Shown here one piece after another: positions 26,426-37,637 of a stretch of DNA of 50,660 nucleotides; positions within the stretch are counted from its first letter, which is position 1; each line of letters begins with the position of its first letter. The position numbers and the translations under genes were made by a program. Below the pieces are notes generated by a model. That model worked only from the letters and a program-made list of their open reading frames with translations, did not search any database and was not told the DNA's origin. Source of the DNA: Aeromonas australiensis (GTDB taxonomy: Bacteria; Pseudomonadota; Gammaproteobacteria; Enterobacterales; Aeromonadaceae); contig NZ_CDDH01000070.1 of NCBI RefSeq assembly GCF_000819725.1, positions 1-50,660 of the forward strand. The letters run 5' to 3'.

Positions 26426-27913
26426 TCAGCTCGCCTTGCGCAGAGCCTGATGGTGTTGGTCGAGCCAGATCTGCAACATCTGCTGCTCTGACTCGTTCAG
26501 GCGCAGCCCCAGCTTGCTGCGGCGCCAGAGGATATCGTCCAGTGAACAGGCCCACTCCCGCTCGATGAGATAGCGCACTTCCGACTCGTAGAGGCCGCCA
26601 CCGAAGTGAATGCCGCGGTTCTCTTGTAGCCAGAAGCGGGCATGGGCGCCATAAGCTTCGGCAATACGCAGGGCGTTGCGATCGTCGAGCCAGTCAAACT
26701 CCAGCGCAAAAGCGCGGGCCAACTCGCGTATCGAGCAGTCAAACTCACCGCCGGGCAGACGGCTGGCGGCCGTCCAGTCATCCCCCATCTGGCTGAACCA
26801 GGGTTTGAGCTTGTTGCAGGCGGCCTGCGCCAGCTTGCGATAGGTGGTGAGCTTGCCGCCAAATACCGAGAGCAGCGGCGCACCGTCCGATTCGCCAGAG
26901 AGTTCGAGGGTGTAGTCGCGGGTCACCGCCTGCGGTGAATCTGACTCGTCGTCACAGAGCGGGCGCACCCCGGCATAGGTCCAGATCACCTCTTTGGGGG
27001 CAATCTGGCGGGTGAAGTGGGCATTGACCACCTTGCACAGGTAATTGATCTCGGCCTCGCTGATCTTCGCTTCCCGCGGGCTGCCGTGGTGCTCCACATC
27101 GGTGGTGCCGATGAGGGAGTAGTCCTGCTGATAAGGGATGACGAAGACGATACGGTTGTCCTCGTTTTGCAGGATATAAGCCTCTTCGCGCTCATGGATG
27201 CGCGGCACTATCATGTGGCTGCCTTTAATAAGGCGAATACCACGGGGGGATTTCTCGTGCAGGCTCTCGTCATAGAAGGTCTTGACCCAGGGGCCCGCCG
27301 CATTGACCAGACCACGGCAGCTGACGCTGAACTGCTCGCCCCCTTCCCGCTCCAGAGTGAGCGTCCAGTGTTTGGATCCACGCACCGCCTTGACGCAACG
27401 GGTGCGGGTCTGCACATCGGCCCCCTTGTCCCGCGCCATCATGGCATTGAGCACCACCAACCGGGCATCATCGACCCAGGCATCCGAATACTCGAACCCC
27501 TTGCTGATCCCCGCGGTCAAGCCATCTTGCGGCAGGAAGCGCACGCCACAGCTGCCCTTGAGTTTGTCGCGCTTTGCCAGGTTGTCATAGAGGAAGAGGC
27601 CGGCGCGGATCATCCAGGCAGGACGCAGGTGGGGACGGTGTGGCAGGCGAAAACGCATGGGACGGGCGATGTGAGGCGCCATACCGAGCAGCACCTCCCG
27701 CTCCGCCAGCGCCTCTTTCACCAATCGGAATTCGTAATGTTCGAGATAGCGCAAGCCGCCGTGGATCAGCTTGCTGGAGTTGGAAGAGGTGGCAGAGGCG
27801 AGATCTTGCGCCTCAAACAGGGCGACCTTCAGGCCCCGCCCTGCCGCATCGGCTGCGATGCCGACCCCGTTGATGCCGCCACCGACGACGACCAGATCAT
27901 AATGTTCGCTCAT
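26426..27913 (-). CDS. glpD: Aerobic glycerol-3-phosphate dehydrogenase
   Basis: 495 aa from the ATG at 27913, set by AGGTG upstream; an in-frame GTG two codons earlier is less likely. N-terminal FAD-binding Rossmann motif VVVGGGINGVGIAADAAGRG, then NSSKLIHGGLRYLEHYEF, typical of GlpD. A peripheral membrane flavoenzyme oxidising sn-glycerol-3-phosphate to DHAP and passing electrons to quinone. A GlpR operator-like site lies 38-57 bp upstream. Confidence 0.97.
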   Translation of the reverse strand: MSEHYDLVVVGGGINGVGIAADAAGRGLKVALFEAQDLASATSSNSSKLIHGGLRYLEHYEFRLVKEALAEREVLLGMAPHIARPMRFRLPHRPHLRPAWMIRAGLFLYDNLAKRDKLKGSCGVRFLPQDGLTAGISKGFEYSDAWVDDARLVVLNAMMARDKGADVQTRTRCVKAVRGSKHWTLTLEREGGEQFSVSCRGLVNAAGPWVKTFYDESLHEKSPRGIRLIKGSHMIVPRIHEREEAYILQNEDNRIVFVIPYQQDYSLIGTTDVEHHGSPREAKISEAEINYLCKVVNAHFTRQIAPKEVIWTYAGVRPLCDDESDSPQAVTRDYTLELSGESDGAPLLSVFGGKLTTYRKLAQAACNKLKPWFSQMGDDWTAASRLPGGEFDCSIRELARAFALEFDWLDDRNALRIAEAYGAHARFWLQENRGIHFGGGLYESEVRYLIEREWACSLDDILWRRSKLGLRLNESEQQMLQIWLDQHHQALRKAS

Positions 27914-27950
27914 GTTCACCTACTTTCATTTTTATGATTGCTATAACAGC

Positions 27951-27970
27951 AATGTTTGATTTCGCTCATT
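27951..27970. promoter_or_regulatory. Candidate GlpR operator of glpD
   Basis: AATGTTTGATTTCGCTCATT agrees with the E. coli GlpR consensus WATGTTCGWTWWCGAACATW at 17 of 20 positions by hand count. A second half site CGAACATT is at 27994-28001. The remaining glpD-glpR spacer (to about 28165) has no gene. Confidence 0.65.
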
Positions 27971-28169
27971 TTAGAACATGAAAATACAACAAACGAACAT
28001 TTTATGATGAAAGTGTGATCGCCACAGCCCGCCAGAGGTGGCAAAGGGAACTGGTCAGCGGAGCAAATGTCGTCGGGCCAACATCGGCGGGTTAATAGCC
28101 AAAAAAACCAGATTGAATAGTGGTTTTGGCAATACCCATAAAGGGGGGAGATGGGTGCAGGGATGGGAG

Positions 28170-28206
28170 AAAAAAAAAAGAAAGGAGGCCGCCCTGACGG
28201 GCGACC
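28170..28206 (-). terminator. glpR terminator
   Basis: Stem GGCCGCCC (28187-28194) with GGGCGACC (28199-28206), one mismatch, followed on the minus strand by a long T-rich run (28170-28185). Confidence 0.8.
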
Positions 28207-28231
28207 GGCACAGCCTTGGCGTGTTTCGCCG

Positions 28232-28990
28232 TTAGCAGATGTGGCAGGCGATCTGGTGTTGCGCCATCAATCGCGTCAGCTTTTCCGGTGGCTCCTGATC
28301 GGTAAAGAGGGCGTGGATCTGGCTAAGATTGCCCAGATTGACCATGGCATTGCGACCGAACTTGGTGTGATCGGCGGCCAGGAACACCTGACGGGAGTGG
28401 GCGATGATGGCCTGGGCGATCTTCACCTCGTGATAGTCGAAATCGAGCAGGGAGCCGTCACTGTCGATCCCCGAAATCCCGATGACGCCATAGTCCATGC
28501 GAAACTGACCGATAAAGTCGCGGGTCGCCTCCCCCACGATGCCGCCATCGCGGTTGCGGATCTCGCCACCGGCGATGATGACGGTGAAATCATCCTTGGC
28601 CGTCAAAATGCTGGCCACGTTGAGGTTGTTGGTGACGATGCGCAGCTCCCGGTGATCGAGCAGGGCACGGGCAATGGCTTCGGTGGTGGTCCCTATGTCG
28701 ATAAAGAGCGATGAGCCGTCGGGAATATTGGCCGCGACCTCGCGGGCGATGCGCTCTTTCTCCTTGAGTTGCATCACTTTACGGGCGCTGTAGGCGGTAT
28801 TGACGGTACTCGAATGCAGGGAGGCACCGCCATGATGGCGCCGGATCTTGTTCTGTTCGGCGAGATCGTTCAGATCCCGGCGAATGGTCTGGGGGCTGAC
28901 GTCAAAGTGGGTCACCAGATCGTCGGTCGAGACAAATCCCTGCCGCGTCAGGACGTCCAGGATCTCCAGATGTCGTTGGGTTTGCTTCAC
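28232..28990 (-). CDS. glpR: Glycerol-3-phosphate regulon repressor GlpR
   Basis: 252 aa, as in E. coli, from a GTG at 28990 with GGAG 7 nt upstream; this gives the usual KQTQRH N-terminus. DeoR-type helix-turn-helix (VSTDDLVTHFDVSPQTIRRD) followed by the sugar-phosphate isomerase-like effector domain (FIDIGTTTEAIARALL, GISGIDSDGSLLDFDYHE). It represses glp genes and releases DNA on binding glycerol-3-phosphate. The glpT terminator ends only about 25 bp upstream, so its own promoter must be compact or overlap glpT, or it depends on read-through. Confidence 0.95.
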   Translation of the reverse strand: MKQTQRHLEILDVLTRQGFVSTDDLVTHFDVSPQTIRRDLNDLAEQNKIRRHHGGASLHSSTVNTAYSARKVMQLKEKERIAREVAANIPDGSSLFIDIGTTTEAIARALLDHRELRIVTNNLNVASILTAKDDFTVIIAGGEIRNRDGGIVGEATRDFIGQFRMDYGVIGISGIDSDGSLLDFDYHEVKIAQAIIAHSRQVFLAADHTKFGRNAMVNLGNLSQIHALFTDQEPPEKLTRLMAQHQIACHIC

Positions 28991-29012
28991 GCTTGCACTC
29001 CGATGATGAGAC

Positions 29013-29044
29013 AAAAAAAGGCCCCGGCAGATGCGGGGCCTTTT
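29013..29044 (-). terminator. glpT terminator
   Basis: Stem AAAAGGCCCCG (29016-29026) with CGGGGCCTTTT (29034-29044) and a T run on the minus strand. Confidence 0.8.
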
Positions 29045-29092
29045 GGCAGTTTACCTGATCCCCTGTGGGATCAATAAGCTAGGGATCACGTT

Positions 29093-30451
29093 TTATGCCT
29101 TATGGGCAGCCGCTTGCTTGGCCGCAACGGCAATGTTCTCATGCTTGAGGGTCATCGCCAGCAAGATGATGGAGAGCACACAGGAAGCCATCAGCACCAT
29201 GAAGCCACCATCCCAGCCGAAATGGTCAACGGTATAGCCCAACATGGCGTTAGCTGCCACGGCGCCGCCCAGATAACCGAACAGACCGGTGAAACCTGCT
29301 GCAGTGCCGGCCGCTTTCTTCGGCGCCAGCTCAAGGGCGTAAAGGCCAATCAGCATGACAGGGCCGTAGATCAGGAAGCCGATCGCCACCAGTGCCATCA
29401 TGTCAACGGTCGGGTTACCCGCCGGGTTGAGCCAGTAGACCAGCACCGCCAGAGTCACCAGTACCATAAACAGGATACCGGCCGGGGCGCGGCGACCCTT
29501 GAACATCTTGTCGGAGATCCAGCCACACAGCAGGGTACCCGGAATACCGGCCCACTCGTAGAGGAAATAGGCCCAGGAGGAGTGATCCACACTGAAATCC
29601 TTGGCCTCTTTCAGGTAGGTCGGCGCCCAGTCCAGCACACCGTAACGAATGAGATAAACGAAGGCGTTGGCAATGGCGATGTACCACAGCAGCTTATTGT
29701 GCAGCACATATTTCATGAAGATTTCTTTGGCGGAAAACTCCTTTTCATGGCTCTCGTTGTAATCCTTCGGATAGTCATTTTTGTACTCCTCGATAGGAGG
29801 CAGACCAACCGATTGCGGGGTATCACGCATCACGAAGAAGATGATCACCGCGATGGCCGCCGCCGCCGCCGCAGGCACATAGAAGGCACTGCGCCAGTCG
29901 TTGAACCAGCCCATCCCGAGGATAAACAGTGGACCTATCATGCCGCCACCCACGTTGTGGGCCACGTTCCAGACCGCAACCACTTCGCCACGCTCTTTCT
30001 GTGACCACCAGTGCACCATGGTGCGACCGCACGGCGGCCAACCCATGCCCTGAACCCAACCGTTGAGGAACAACAGCACGAACATGATGGCGATGCTGGA
30101 GGTGGCCCAGTGCATGGTACCCATCATGAACATGATGGCAGCCGAGAGCAGCAGACCGGCGGAGAGGAAGTAACGGGCGTTGGAACGGTCAGAAACGTTG
30201 CCCATCAGGAACTTGGACAAACCGTAAGCGATGGAGACCCCGGAGAGCGCGAAACCGAGATCACCGCGAGAGAAGCCCTGCTCGATCAGATAGGGCATCG
30301 CCAGACTGAAGTTTTTCCGTACCAGGTAGTAGCCGGCGTAACCGAAGAAGATCCCGAAAAACACCTGCCAACGCATGCGTTTGTAGAAGGGATCGACCTT
30401 GTCAGCCGGGAGCCTGTCGATGTGCGCCGCAGGCCTGAAGAGACTAAGCAT
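29093..30451 (-). CDS. glpT: sn-glycerol-3-phosphate:phosphate antiporter
   Basis: 452 aa from the ATG at 30451 (AAGGA upstream), the same length as E. coli GlpT. Twelve transmembrane helices of the MFS organophosphate:Pi antiporter family. The N-terminus [15 protein letters not shown], the [20 protein letters not shown] segment and the R-containing YYLVRKNFS helix are characteristic; the Arg in helix 1 contributes to phosphate binding. It imports glycerol-3-phosphate, as well as fosfomycin. Divergent from glpFK. Confidence 0.96.
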   Translation of the reverse strand: MLSLFRPAAHIDRLPADKVDPFYKRMRWQVFFGIFFGYAGYYLVRKNFSLAMPYLIEQGFSRGDLGFALSGVSIAYGLSKFLMGNVSDRSNARYFLSAGLLLSAAIMFMMGTMHWATSSIAIMFVLLFLNGWVQGMGWPPCGRTMVHWWSQKERGEVVAVWNVAHNVGGGMIGPLFILGMGWFNDWRSAFYVPAAAAAAIAVIIFFVMRDTPQSVGLPPIEEYKNDYPKDYNESHEKEFSAKEIFMKYVLHNKLLWYIAIANAFVYLIRYGVLDWAPTYLKEAKDFSVDHSSWAYFLYEWAGIPGTLLCGWISDKMFKGRRAPAGILFMVLVTLAVLVYWLNPAGNPTVDMMALVAIGFLIYGPVMLIGLYALELAPKKAAGTAAGFTGLFGYLGGAVAANAMLGYTVDHFGWDGGFMVLMASCVLSIILLAMTLKHENIAVAAKQAAAHKA

Positions 30452-30941
30452 GTTCTGCTTCCTTATTGTTGTTATGGGCGGTTGAGGATGCCCTGACCAA
30501 TCCAACGAACCATGTGAGTCCACCGATTCGTAAGCGAGCCCATTGTGCTCATATGCGCTCATTTAATCTGTGATGCATGCTCAAATATTGCAGTTTTATT
30601 ACAAATAAATGACTCAAATGAGAAATCACTCAGCAGGCGCCAGCCCTTGTGTGGCAAGGGCTGCGGGATACCTCCTAAGTGGTATCAGGCGGTTATCAAG
30701 ATGCTTTACGTCACATTTTCTTAGCAATGAGTGGGATCTTGTCCACATTTCCCATGGCGGGGGATGGTGAAATGATTGGGAAGGGTTATTTTCTGTCACG
30801 ACCGATAACGAGCGCAAACGAACATAACGTTTGCGCAAGGCGAAAAAACAACAAAAAAACGTTTTCGGCGACAACGGATAGACACAAACAGATAAAACGG
30901 AACATCAAACCTCTACGGGCACATAACCAAGGAATAACGCT
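30452..30941. promoter_or_regulatory. Divergent glpT / glpFK control region
   Basis: 490 bp without a gene. GlpR-like sites are at 30544-30563 (about 13 of 20 consensus matches) and 30807-30826 (15 of 20, perfect right half CGAACATA). A CRP-like dyad TGGGA-N6-CCACA overlaps 30732-30747, matching 4 of 5 in each half. Two adjacent hairpins occupy 30641-30686. AAGGA before the glpF ATG is clear. Confidence 0.55.
30641..30686. other. Twin hairpins in the glpT-glpF region
   Basis: Stem 1: CAGCCCTTG (30641-30649) with CAAGGGCTG (30655-30663), 5-nt loop. Stem 2: GATACC (30667-30672) with GGTATC (30681-30686), 8-nt loop. Neither has a T tail. The structure lies far upstream of both coding starts. 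Confidence 0.45.
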
Positions 30942-31790
30942 ATGAGTATACAAAGACCCAATACCCTGCTTGGCGAGTGCATCGCCGAGTTTATCGGAAC
31001 TGGCCTGCTGATATTTTTCGGCGTCGGATGTGTGGCTGCACTAGTGCTGGCTGGCGCCAACTTCGGGCAGTGGGAAATCTCCATTACCTGGGGTCTGGGT
31101 GTGGCCATCGCCATCTATGTGACCGGCGGCATTTCAGGTGCCCACCTGAACCCGGCCGTGACCCTGGCACTGATGACCTTCTGCGGTTTCGACAAGCGCA
31201 AGGTGGTGCCCTACATCATCGCCCAGATAGCCGGTGCCTTCTGCTTCGCGGCCCTTGTCTACTTCCTTTATGGTAACCTTTTCACCCAGTGGGAAGTGAC
31301 CAATAACGTGGTGCGCGGCAGCGTCGAAAGCCTCGGCACCGCCGGGATCTTCTCCACTTACCCCAATGCCCTGCTGACCAACATGCAAGCTTTTGCCGTC
31401 GAGCTGGTGATCACTGCCGTCCTGATGCTGGGTATCATGGCGCTGGGTGACAATAACAACGGCGCCCCCAAAGGTTTCGCTGCCGCTCTGCTGATCGGTA
31501 TCCTGATCGCGGTGATCGGTGCCTCCCTTGGCCCGTTAACCGGCTTTGCCATGAACCCGGCCCGTGACTTTGGCCCGAAACTGTTCGCGTTCTTTGCTGG
31601 CTGGGGTGATGTTGCCCTGACCGGTGGTCGTGACAACCCCTACTTCTGGGTTCCGATCCTTGGCCCCATCGTTGGCGCCCAGATTGGTACCGCTCTGTAT
31701 GTCAAAGTGCTGGCTCCCTGTGTCCCGGGTAACCGTGTCGCCGCTGCCGAGCAAGCCCCCCAAACCGCCAAAGAAGAGGCTGCCGCATAA
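30942..31790 (+). CDS. glpF: Glycerol uptake facilitator (aquaglyceroporin)
   Basis: 282 aa, six-helix MIP channel with two NPA boxes: GAHLNPAVTLAL and FAMNPARDFGPKL, the second with the R of the selectivity filter. It allows glycerol diffusion across the inner membrane. AAGGAATAA precedes the ATG. First gene of glpFK, 54 bp upstream of glpK. The Ala/Glu-rich C-terminal tail is normal for the family. Confidence 0.97.
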   Translation: MSIQRPNTLLGECIAEFIGTGLLIFFGVGCVAALVLAGANFGQWEISITWGLGVAIAIYVTGGISGAHLNPAVTLALMTFCGFDKRKVVPYIIAQIAGAFCFAALVYFLYGNLFTQWEVTNNVVRGSVESLGTAGIFSTYPNALLTNMQAFAVELVITAVLMLGIMALGDNNNGAPKGFAAALLIGILIAVIGASLGPLTGFAMNPARDFGPKLFAFFAGWGDVALTGGRDNPYFWVPILGPIVGAQIGTALYVKVLAPCVPGNRVAAAEQAPQTAKEEAAA

Positions 31791-33347
<1,557 letters not shown>

Positions 33348-33382
33348 TCTGACACCCGACATCCTGTTGAGAGAAACACCAA

Positions 33383-33414
33383 AGAGGCCGACCACAATGT
33401 CGGCCTCTCTTTTT
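33383..33414 (+). terminator. glpFK terminator
   Basis: Stem AGAGGCCGAC (33383-33392) with GTCGGCCTCT (33399-33408), followed by a T run. Confidence 0.85.
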
Positions 33415-33531
33415 ATGCTTTCCCTTGCCGCTTTCTGCCCCCTTCCCCGCTAATTGCTCACTCCTGTTTTTCTGCCGCCCTCTGTTGTTACCATCCGTCA
33501 CAACGCAATTGAGTTCTCTATCTATAATCAT

Positions 33532-33560
33532 CATCTGGGTCGCAGATGCGACCTTTTATT
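33532..33560 (+). promoter_or_regulatory. Switch-like leader hairpins upstream of chemoreceptor gene
   Basis: Two mutually exclusive stems: CATCTG (33532-33537) with CAGATG (33543-33548), and GGTCGC (33538-33543) with GCGACC (33548-33553). The second is followed by TTTTATT, a terminator-like end 17 nt before the start codon. If transcription begins upstream, this could attenuate the gene. Confidence 0.4.
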
Positions 33561-33576
33561 GATAGAGGAGAGCGAT

Positions 33577-35553
33577 ATGGAGAGGGCGATACACCGTTTT
33601 AAACTTAACTCACTCTGGTCAGGGCTAGGGATCCGCTCCCGGATCCTCGCTGGCGTGGCGATACTGATGGTGATTGCCATCAGTTGCATCACCTTGATCC
33701 TCGAACAGATATCCCACTCTCAGGCCAAGCAGCGGGTGGAGCAATATGAGCTGCCAAGCAGTGTGGACCGCATAGCCAACCAGCTAACCGCCGAGCTGAT
33801 CCAGCACCTGACCGAGGCACAGGCGCTGGCCAACAACCGTTTTGTCATCGACTGGCTGAGCGCCGGCATGCCAGAACAAGAGTGGCCCGCCATGGAGCGC
33901 TACTTTGAGGATCTGCAACAGCGTATCGGCGGCAACGTCTTTATCGCCCCCCGCCAGAGCAACACCCTGATCAACTTCAGCGAGGGGGACCGCGCCCGGA
34001 AAATCCTGGATCAGTCCGATCCGAAAGATGCATGGTTTTACGGTTTTCTGGAACGGGGCAAACCCTACGAATTGAATCTCGATATCTCGGACTTTGACAA
34101 GCGCGCCTCTCTCTATATCAACACCGCCGTCACCCACGAGGGCAGGACCCTTGCGGTGGCAGGCACCTCCATCGACATGAGCGCCCTGAGCAAGCTCATC
34201 AGCAGCTACCGGATCGGCAAGAGCGGTCAGGTCTATCTGGCGGACATGGAAGGCAATATCGAGATCCACCCCGAGCAGGAGCAAAAAGATGCCGCTCATC
34301 ACCAACAATCCTTCCTCGATACTGTCAAGCAGCTCAGCCCCAACGCCCGGGATCAGGTGGCCGTGCAAGCGCTGGCGCTGGAGGGGCAAACCTATCTGAT
34401 CGCAGTACGCTACATCCCCACTCTCAACCGACTGCTGATTGGCGAGATCAATGGCGCCGAACTGGCAGAGGGACTGCAGGAGTCCCGCCAGCTCATCATC
34501 ATGGTATCGCTCGCCATCGGTACCCTGGCGATGCTGGCATCAGCCTGGCTGGCCCACTCCATCAGCCGCCCCATCCGTCAGGCAGCCGATGGCATGCACC
34601 ACATTACCGCCGACCGGGATCTGGCGACCCGACTCGACTTCTCTGATGAGTCGGAGCTGGGCATGATGGCCCAGAGTTTCAATCAGCTGATCCAGAGCCT
34701 GAACCAGAGCTTCTCCCGCTTTCAGCAGTCAGGCAGCGCCCTCTCCGCACAGTCATCCCAATCTATGCAGCAGGCCCAGGCACTGGCGGGAGAAGCGTGC
34801 CAGCAGGCCCAGAGCATTCAGGAGCTGACCACTGTAGTCACCACCATCGGCGACAACGCCGAGCAGATCGCCAGCCGATCTGAGGGGGTCAACGCCGTGA
34901 CCCGGCGCATCGCCAGCCATATGCTCAATATCGAGCAGGATGTGACCCAGAGCGCCGTGCAACTCGACAGCTTGCGCAGCAGTATCGGCAGCACATCAGT
35001 CCTGCTCGATGAGGTGGTGAAAGGCAGCAACAACATCACCCAGATCATGAACCTTATCCGCGATGTCTCGAATCAGACCAACCTGCTGGCTCTCAATGCC
35101 GCCATCGAAGCCGCCCGGGCAGGGGATATGGGACGGGGCTTTGCGGTGGTGGCCGACGAGGTACGCCAGCTGGCGGTGCGCACCCAGACCGCCACCAAGG
35201 ATGTGCAGGATCTTATCTTGCGCCTGCAGGAGGGAACCCGCCAGGCCAGCAGTTCGATGGCGGACTCCCGCACCCTGAGCGAAGAGGGATACAACCGGAT
35301 GAATCAGGCCAGAGAGGTGCTGGTTGATGCCACCAGCCAGATCAACCAGACTGCCCTCGAGATCAACGAGATCAGCGCGCTGGCGCAAGCGCAGGATCAG
35401 CAGATGGGGCAAGCCAGAACGGCGCTCGACGAGCTGGCCATGGTGGCCGAACACCAGCGGGAACACGCGCAGGAGAGCAATGCCGCCAGCCGCGAACTGT
35501 TCGAACTGGCCAAGGCCATAGACGAGCAGATCCGCCAATACCGGATTGGCTAG
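33577..35553 (+). CDS. Methyl-accepting chemotaxis protein
   Basis: 658 aa from the ATG at 33577, preceded by GAGGAG. TM1 about 22-43, a large periplasmic sensor of the double-Cache kind (about 45-300, with [10 protein letters not shown] and [20 protein letters not shown]), TM2 about 304-327, HAMP about 328-380, and a cytoplasmic signalling domain whose hairpin tip reads [20 protein letters not shown], then [16 protein letters not shown]. Couples ligand binding to CheA/CheW. It ends RQYRIG with no CheR-tethering pentapeptide. The ligand is unknown; location beside glpFK does not by itself suggest glycerol sensing. Confidence 0.93.
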   Translation: MERAIHRFKLNSLWSGLGIRSRILAGVAILMVIAISCITLILEQISHSQAKQRVEQYELPSSVDRIANQLTAELIQHLTEAQALANNRFVIDWLSAGMPEQEWPAMERYFEDLQQRIGGNVFIAPRQSNTLINFSEGDRARKILDQSDPKDAWFYGFLERGKPYELNLDISDFDKRASLYINTAVTHEGRTLAVAGTSIDMSALSKLISSYRIGKSGQVYLADMEGNIEIHPEQEQKDAAHHQQSFLDTVKQLSPNARDQVAVQALALEGQTYLIAVRYIPTLNRLLIGEINGAELAEGLQESRQLIIMVSLAIGTLAMLASAWLAHSISRPIRQAADGMHHITADRDLATRLDFSDESELGMMAQSFNQLIQSLNQSFSRFQQSGSALSAQSSQSMQQAQALAGEACQQAQSIQELTTVVTTIGDNAEQIASRSEGVNAVTRRIASHMLNIEQDVTQSAVQLDSLRSSIGSTSVLLDEVVKGSNNITQIMNLIRDVSNQTNLLALNAAIEAARAGDMGRGFAVVADEVRQLAVRTQTATKDVQDLILRLQEGTRQASSSMADSRTLSEEGYNRMNQAREVLVDATSQINQTALEINEISALAQAQDQQMGQARTALDELAMVAEHQREHAQESNAASRELFELAKAIDEQIRQYRIG

Positions 35554-35589
35554 GCCCGGCACTTCCCTTTCTCCCTCTCAATAACCAAG

Positions 35590-35613
35590 ACGCCACCGCG
35601 GGGTGGCGTTTTC
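35590..35613 (+). terminator. Chemoreceptor gene terminator
   Basis: Stem ACGCCACC (35590-35597) with GGTGGCGT (35602-35609), then TTTTCATTTT. Confidence 0.8.
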
Positions 35614-35746
35614 ATTTTGCAAACCATTTTGCCTGCACTCGCGAAACGGGAATGACGAGTAGGATTGCAAGACATTGATAATTAAGGTGAAAAAATGTGG
35701 AATGGCTATTGCTTAGTGATATCAGACTCAACAGAGGGATATCGCC

Positions 35747-35980
35747 ATGAAACCGACCACCACTCAAGCGCCTGTAGCCCACGCCGCCACTCAAAAAGAG
35801 AGGCTGACCCCCCGCGAAGGCATCTTCCTGATGATGGTGGCCCAGCTAGTGGTGCTCACCTGCATCGTACTGGCCGCCACCGTCGGCGGCCTCTCCTGGC
35901 AGTGGACCCTGCTGCTGGCCATTGCGCCGGTGCTCGGTGGCGCCCTGCTCAGCCGGGTATGGGGCAAACTGCCCCGCTAA
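35747..35980 (+). CDS. Small two-helix membrane protein, unknown
   Basis: 77 aa. Two hydrophobic segments, about 27-46 and 51-69, follow a polar N-terminus (KPTTTQAPVAHAATQKERLTP). GAGGGA about 7 nt upstream of the ATG supports translation. No family is recognised. It stands alone between the chemoreceptor gene and the convergent yafC-like gene. Confidence 0.6.
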   Translation: MKPTTTQAPVAHAATQKERLTPREGIFLMMVAQLVVLTCIVLAATVGGLSWQWTLLLAIAPVLGGALLSRVWGKLPR

Positions 35981-36146
35981 CTGCGCTTCAGCTCACACAC
36001 CTTCCCGAACCGGCGGTCGACCCTCAAGTCGGCCGTCTGTTTATCCACCGCCTGGCTAATGCTGATTGGCCGCACGAATGAGCGGCTTGTTTTTCAATCA
36101 GCAAACTGCAGCGACTCCCCACACAAACCGTACAAACCAAGCGGCA

Positions 36147-37049
36147 CTACAGGGTATGACTGCCCAGCTGCTCTTTAAGAAAATCGAGCCAGACCCTCAG
36201 CCGGATATCCCGCTGGGCATCGGAGTAGAAGACCGCATTGATGGGGCGCGAGGCGCTGCTGTTGCTGCGGGCCAGCACCTCCACCAGGGCTCCGCTAGCC
36301 CGATCCGGCCCGGTCATAAAATCCGACAGACAGACAATCCCCTGCCCCGCCAGCGCCAGCTGACGCAAAGTTTCACCGCTGCTGGCACGCAGACTGGGGG
36401 TGATGGCAAAGCGATCCCCCTGCTCGGCACTGAGCAGCGGCCAGTGGTTGAGGTGATCGGGATGCAAAAATCCCAGCAGCTCGTGACCGCTCAGCAGATC
36501 TGCCGGTTGGCGCGGGGTGCCGCGCTCGCTCAAATAGGCTGGAGAAGCCAGCAGCCGCAGCCGCGAACGGCCCAGCGGCAGCGCACGCAGGGAGGAGTCG
36601 GTCAGCTCGCCGATGCGGATGGCCATGTCCACCCGCCGCTCCATCAGATTGATAAAACCCTCCGAGCTGTGCAGCTGCAGCTCGATGGCGGGGTAGCGGC
36701 GGCGAAACTCGCCGATGATCGGCACCAACCGGTGCAGAATAAAGGGGGTGGCGGCATCGACTCTCAACACCCCTTCGGGTTGTTCCCGGCGCATCAGCAG
36801 ATGCCCCTCCGCCTCGCTCATCTCGGTCAGGATCTTCACCGCCCGCTGATAGAACCAGCTCCCCTCCTCGGTCAGACTGACCCGGCGGGTGGTGCGATTG
36901 AGCAAAACGGTTGAGAGCTTCTCCTCCAACCGCTTGATGCCTCGGCTCACCACCGAGTTATCCATGCCGAGGTTCTCCGCCGCCTGGCGAAAACTGCCCG
37001 CCTCCACCACCGCCACAAACAGGGTCAGCTCATCAGAATGGGTCTTCAT
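36147..37049 (-). CDS. yafC: LysR-type regulator, YafC-like
   Basis: 300 aa. N-terminal helix-turn-helix (DELTLFVAVVEAGSFRQAAE, then NSVVSRGIKRLEEKL) and effector domain with RVDAATPFILHRLVPII and VDMAIRIGELTDSSLRALPL, which resemble E. coli YafC. In E. coli yafC neighbours dkgB; a dkgB-like gene is 1.9 kb away here, which supports the name. Target genes are unknown; the divergent DUF6404 gene is a candidate. Confidence 0.75.
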   Translation of the reverse strand: MKTHSDELTLFVAVVEAGSFRQAAENLGMDNSVVSRGIKRLEEKLSTVLLNRTTRRVSLTEEGSWFYQRAVKILTEMSEAEGHLLMRREQPEGVLRVDAATPFILHRLVPIIGEFRRRYPAIELQLHSSEGFINLMERRVDMAIRIGELTDSSLRALPLGRSRLRLLASPAYLSERGTPRQPADLLSGHELLGFLHPDHLNHWPLLSAEQGDRFAITPSLRASSGETLRQLALAGQGIVCLSDFMTGPDRASGALVEVLARSNSSASRPINAVFYSDAQRDIRLRVWLDFLKEQLGSHTL

Positions 37050-37244
37050 TGCTGTTATCCGGACAAGAATTATGGGCCTTTATAGGCGTAGCTGCTGTGG
37101 ATTGGCAAGCGTGCGGTGAGGTCAGTTCTTTTTTTCTACAGAGAAAGAACGTGACCGCGAGCCCACATCATACCCGCGATTTGTCAGTACAATGCAGCCA
37201 GAAAAGCACCGTATGGCACCACTCATTTCACAAGGATCAATACC

Positions 37245-37637
37245 ATGACATTTGAAGAAAAGCTGGCCGCCGCCCATCAGGAGCTGGCAAGCAAGGGTGT
37301 ATGGCATGCCAACTACAATCCCCCGCTGTGCAGGCTGCTGCGCAGGTTCGGTTATCCCGTCAAACCGCCTCACTATGAGGGCTGGCTAACCAACTTTCTG
37401 GTATTCGGGGTAGGCGTTGGTCTGGTATGGGGTCCGATGATGTGGTTTTTTAGCTGGCAACCCATGGCTATGGATCCGCTATTTGCCCTGCGCCAAGTCG
37501 CGTTATTTACAGGATTGTTCGGCCTGTCCATGGCATCTTGGCTCTGGCTGCGGCGCAAGCAGCTTAAACTGACCCCGTGGGAACAACTGGAACAAAAACC
37601 ACACCAACGGTTACAAGAACAAGCTGAGCGAAAATGA
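37245..37637 (+). CDS. DUF6404-type small membrane protein
   Basis: 130 aa. Opens MTFEEKLAAAHQELASKGVW, then NYNPPLCRLLRRFGYPVKPP, a pattern of the DUF6404 family, then two hydrophobic helices (about 49-69 and 83-103) and a basic/Gln-rich tail. Function unknown. Divergent from the yafC-like regulator across 195 bp. The ATG lies 13 nt after AAGGA. Confidence 0.7.
   Translation: MTFEEKLAAAHQELASKGVWHANYNPPLCRLLRRFGYPVKPPHYEGWLTNFLVFGVGVGLVWGPMMWFFSWQPMAMDPLFALRQVALFTGLFGLSMASWLWLRRKQLKLTPWEQLEQKPHQRLQEQAERK

Noticed and set aside
30541..30600. Full CRP site in the glpT promoter (TGTGA near 30570)
   Set aside because: Only one good half site; the second half does not fit at the required spacing.
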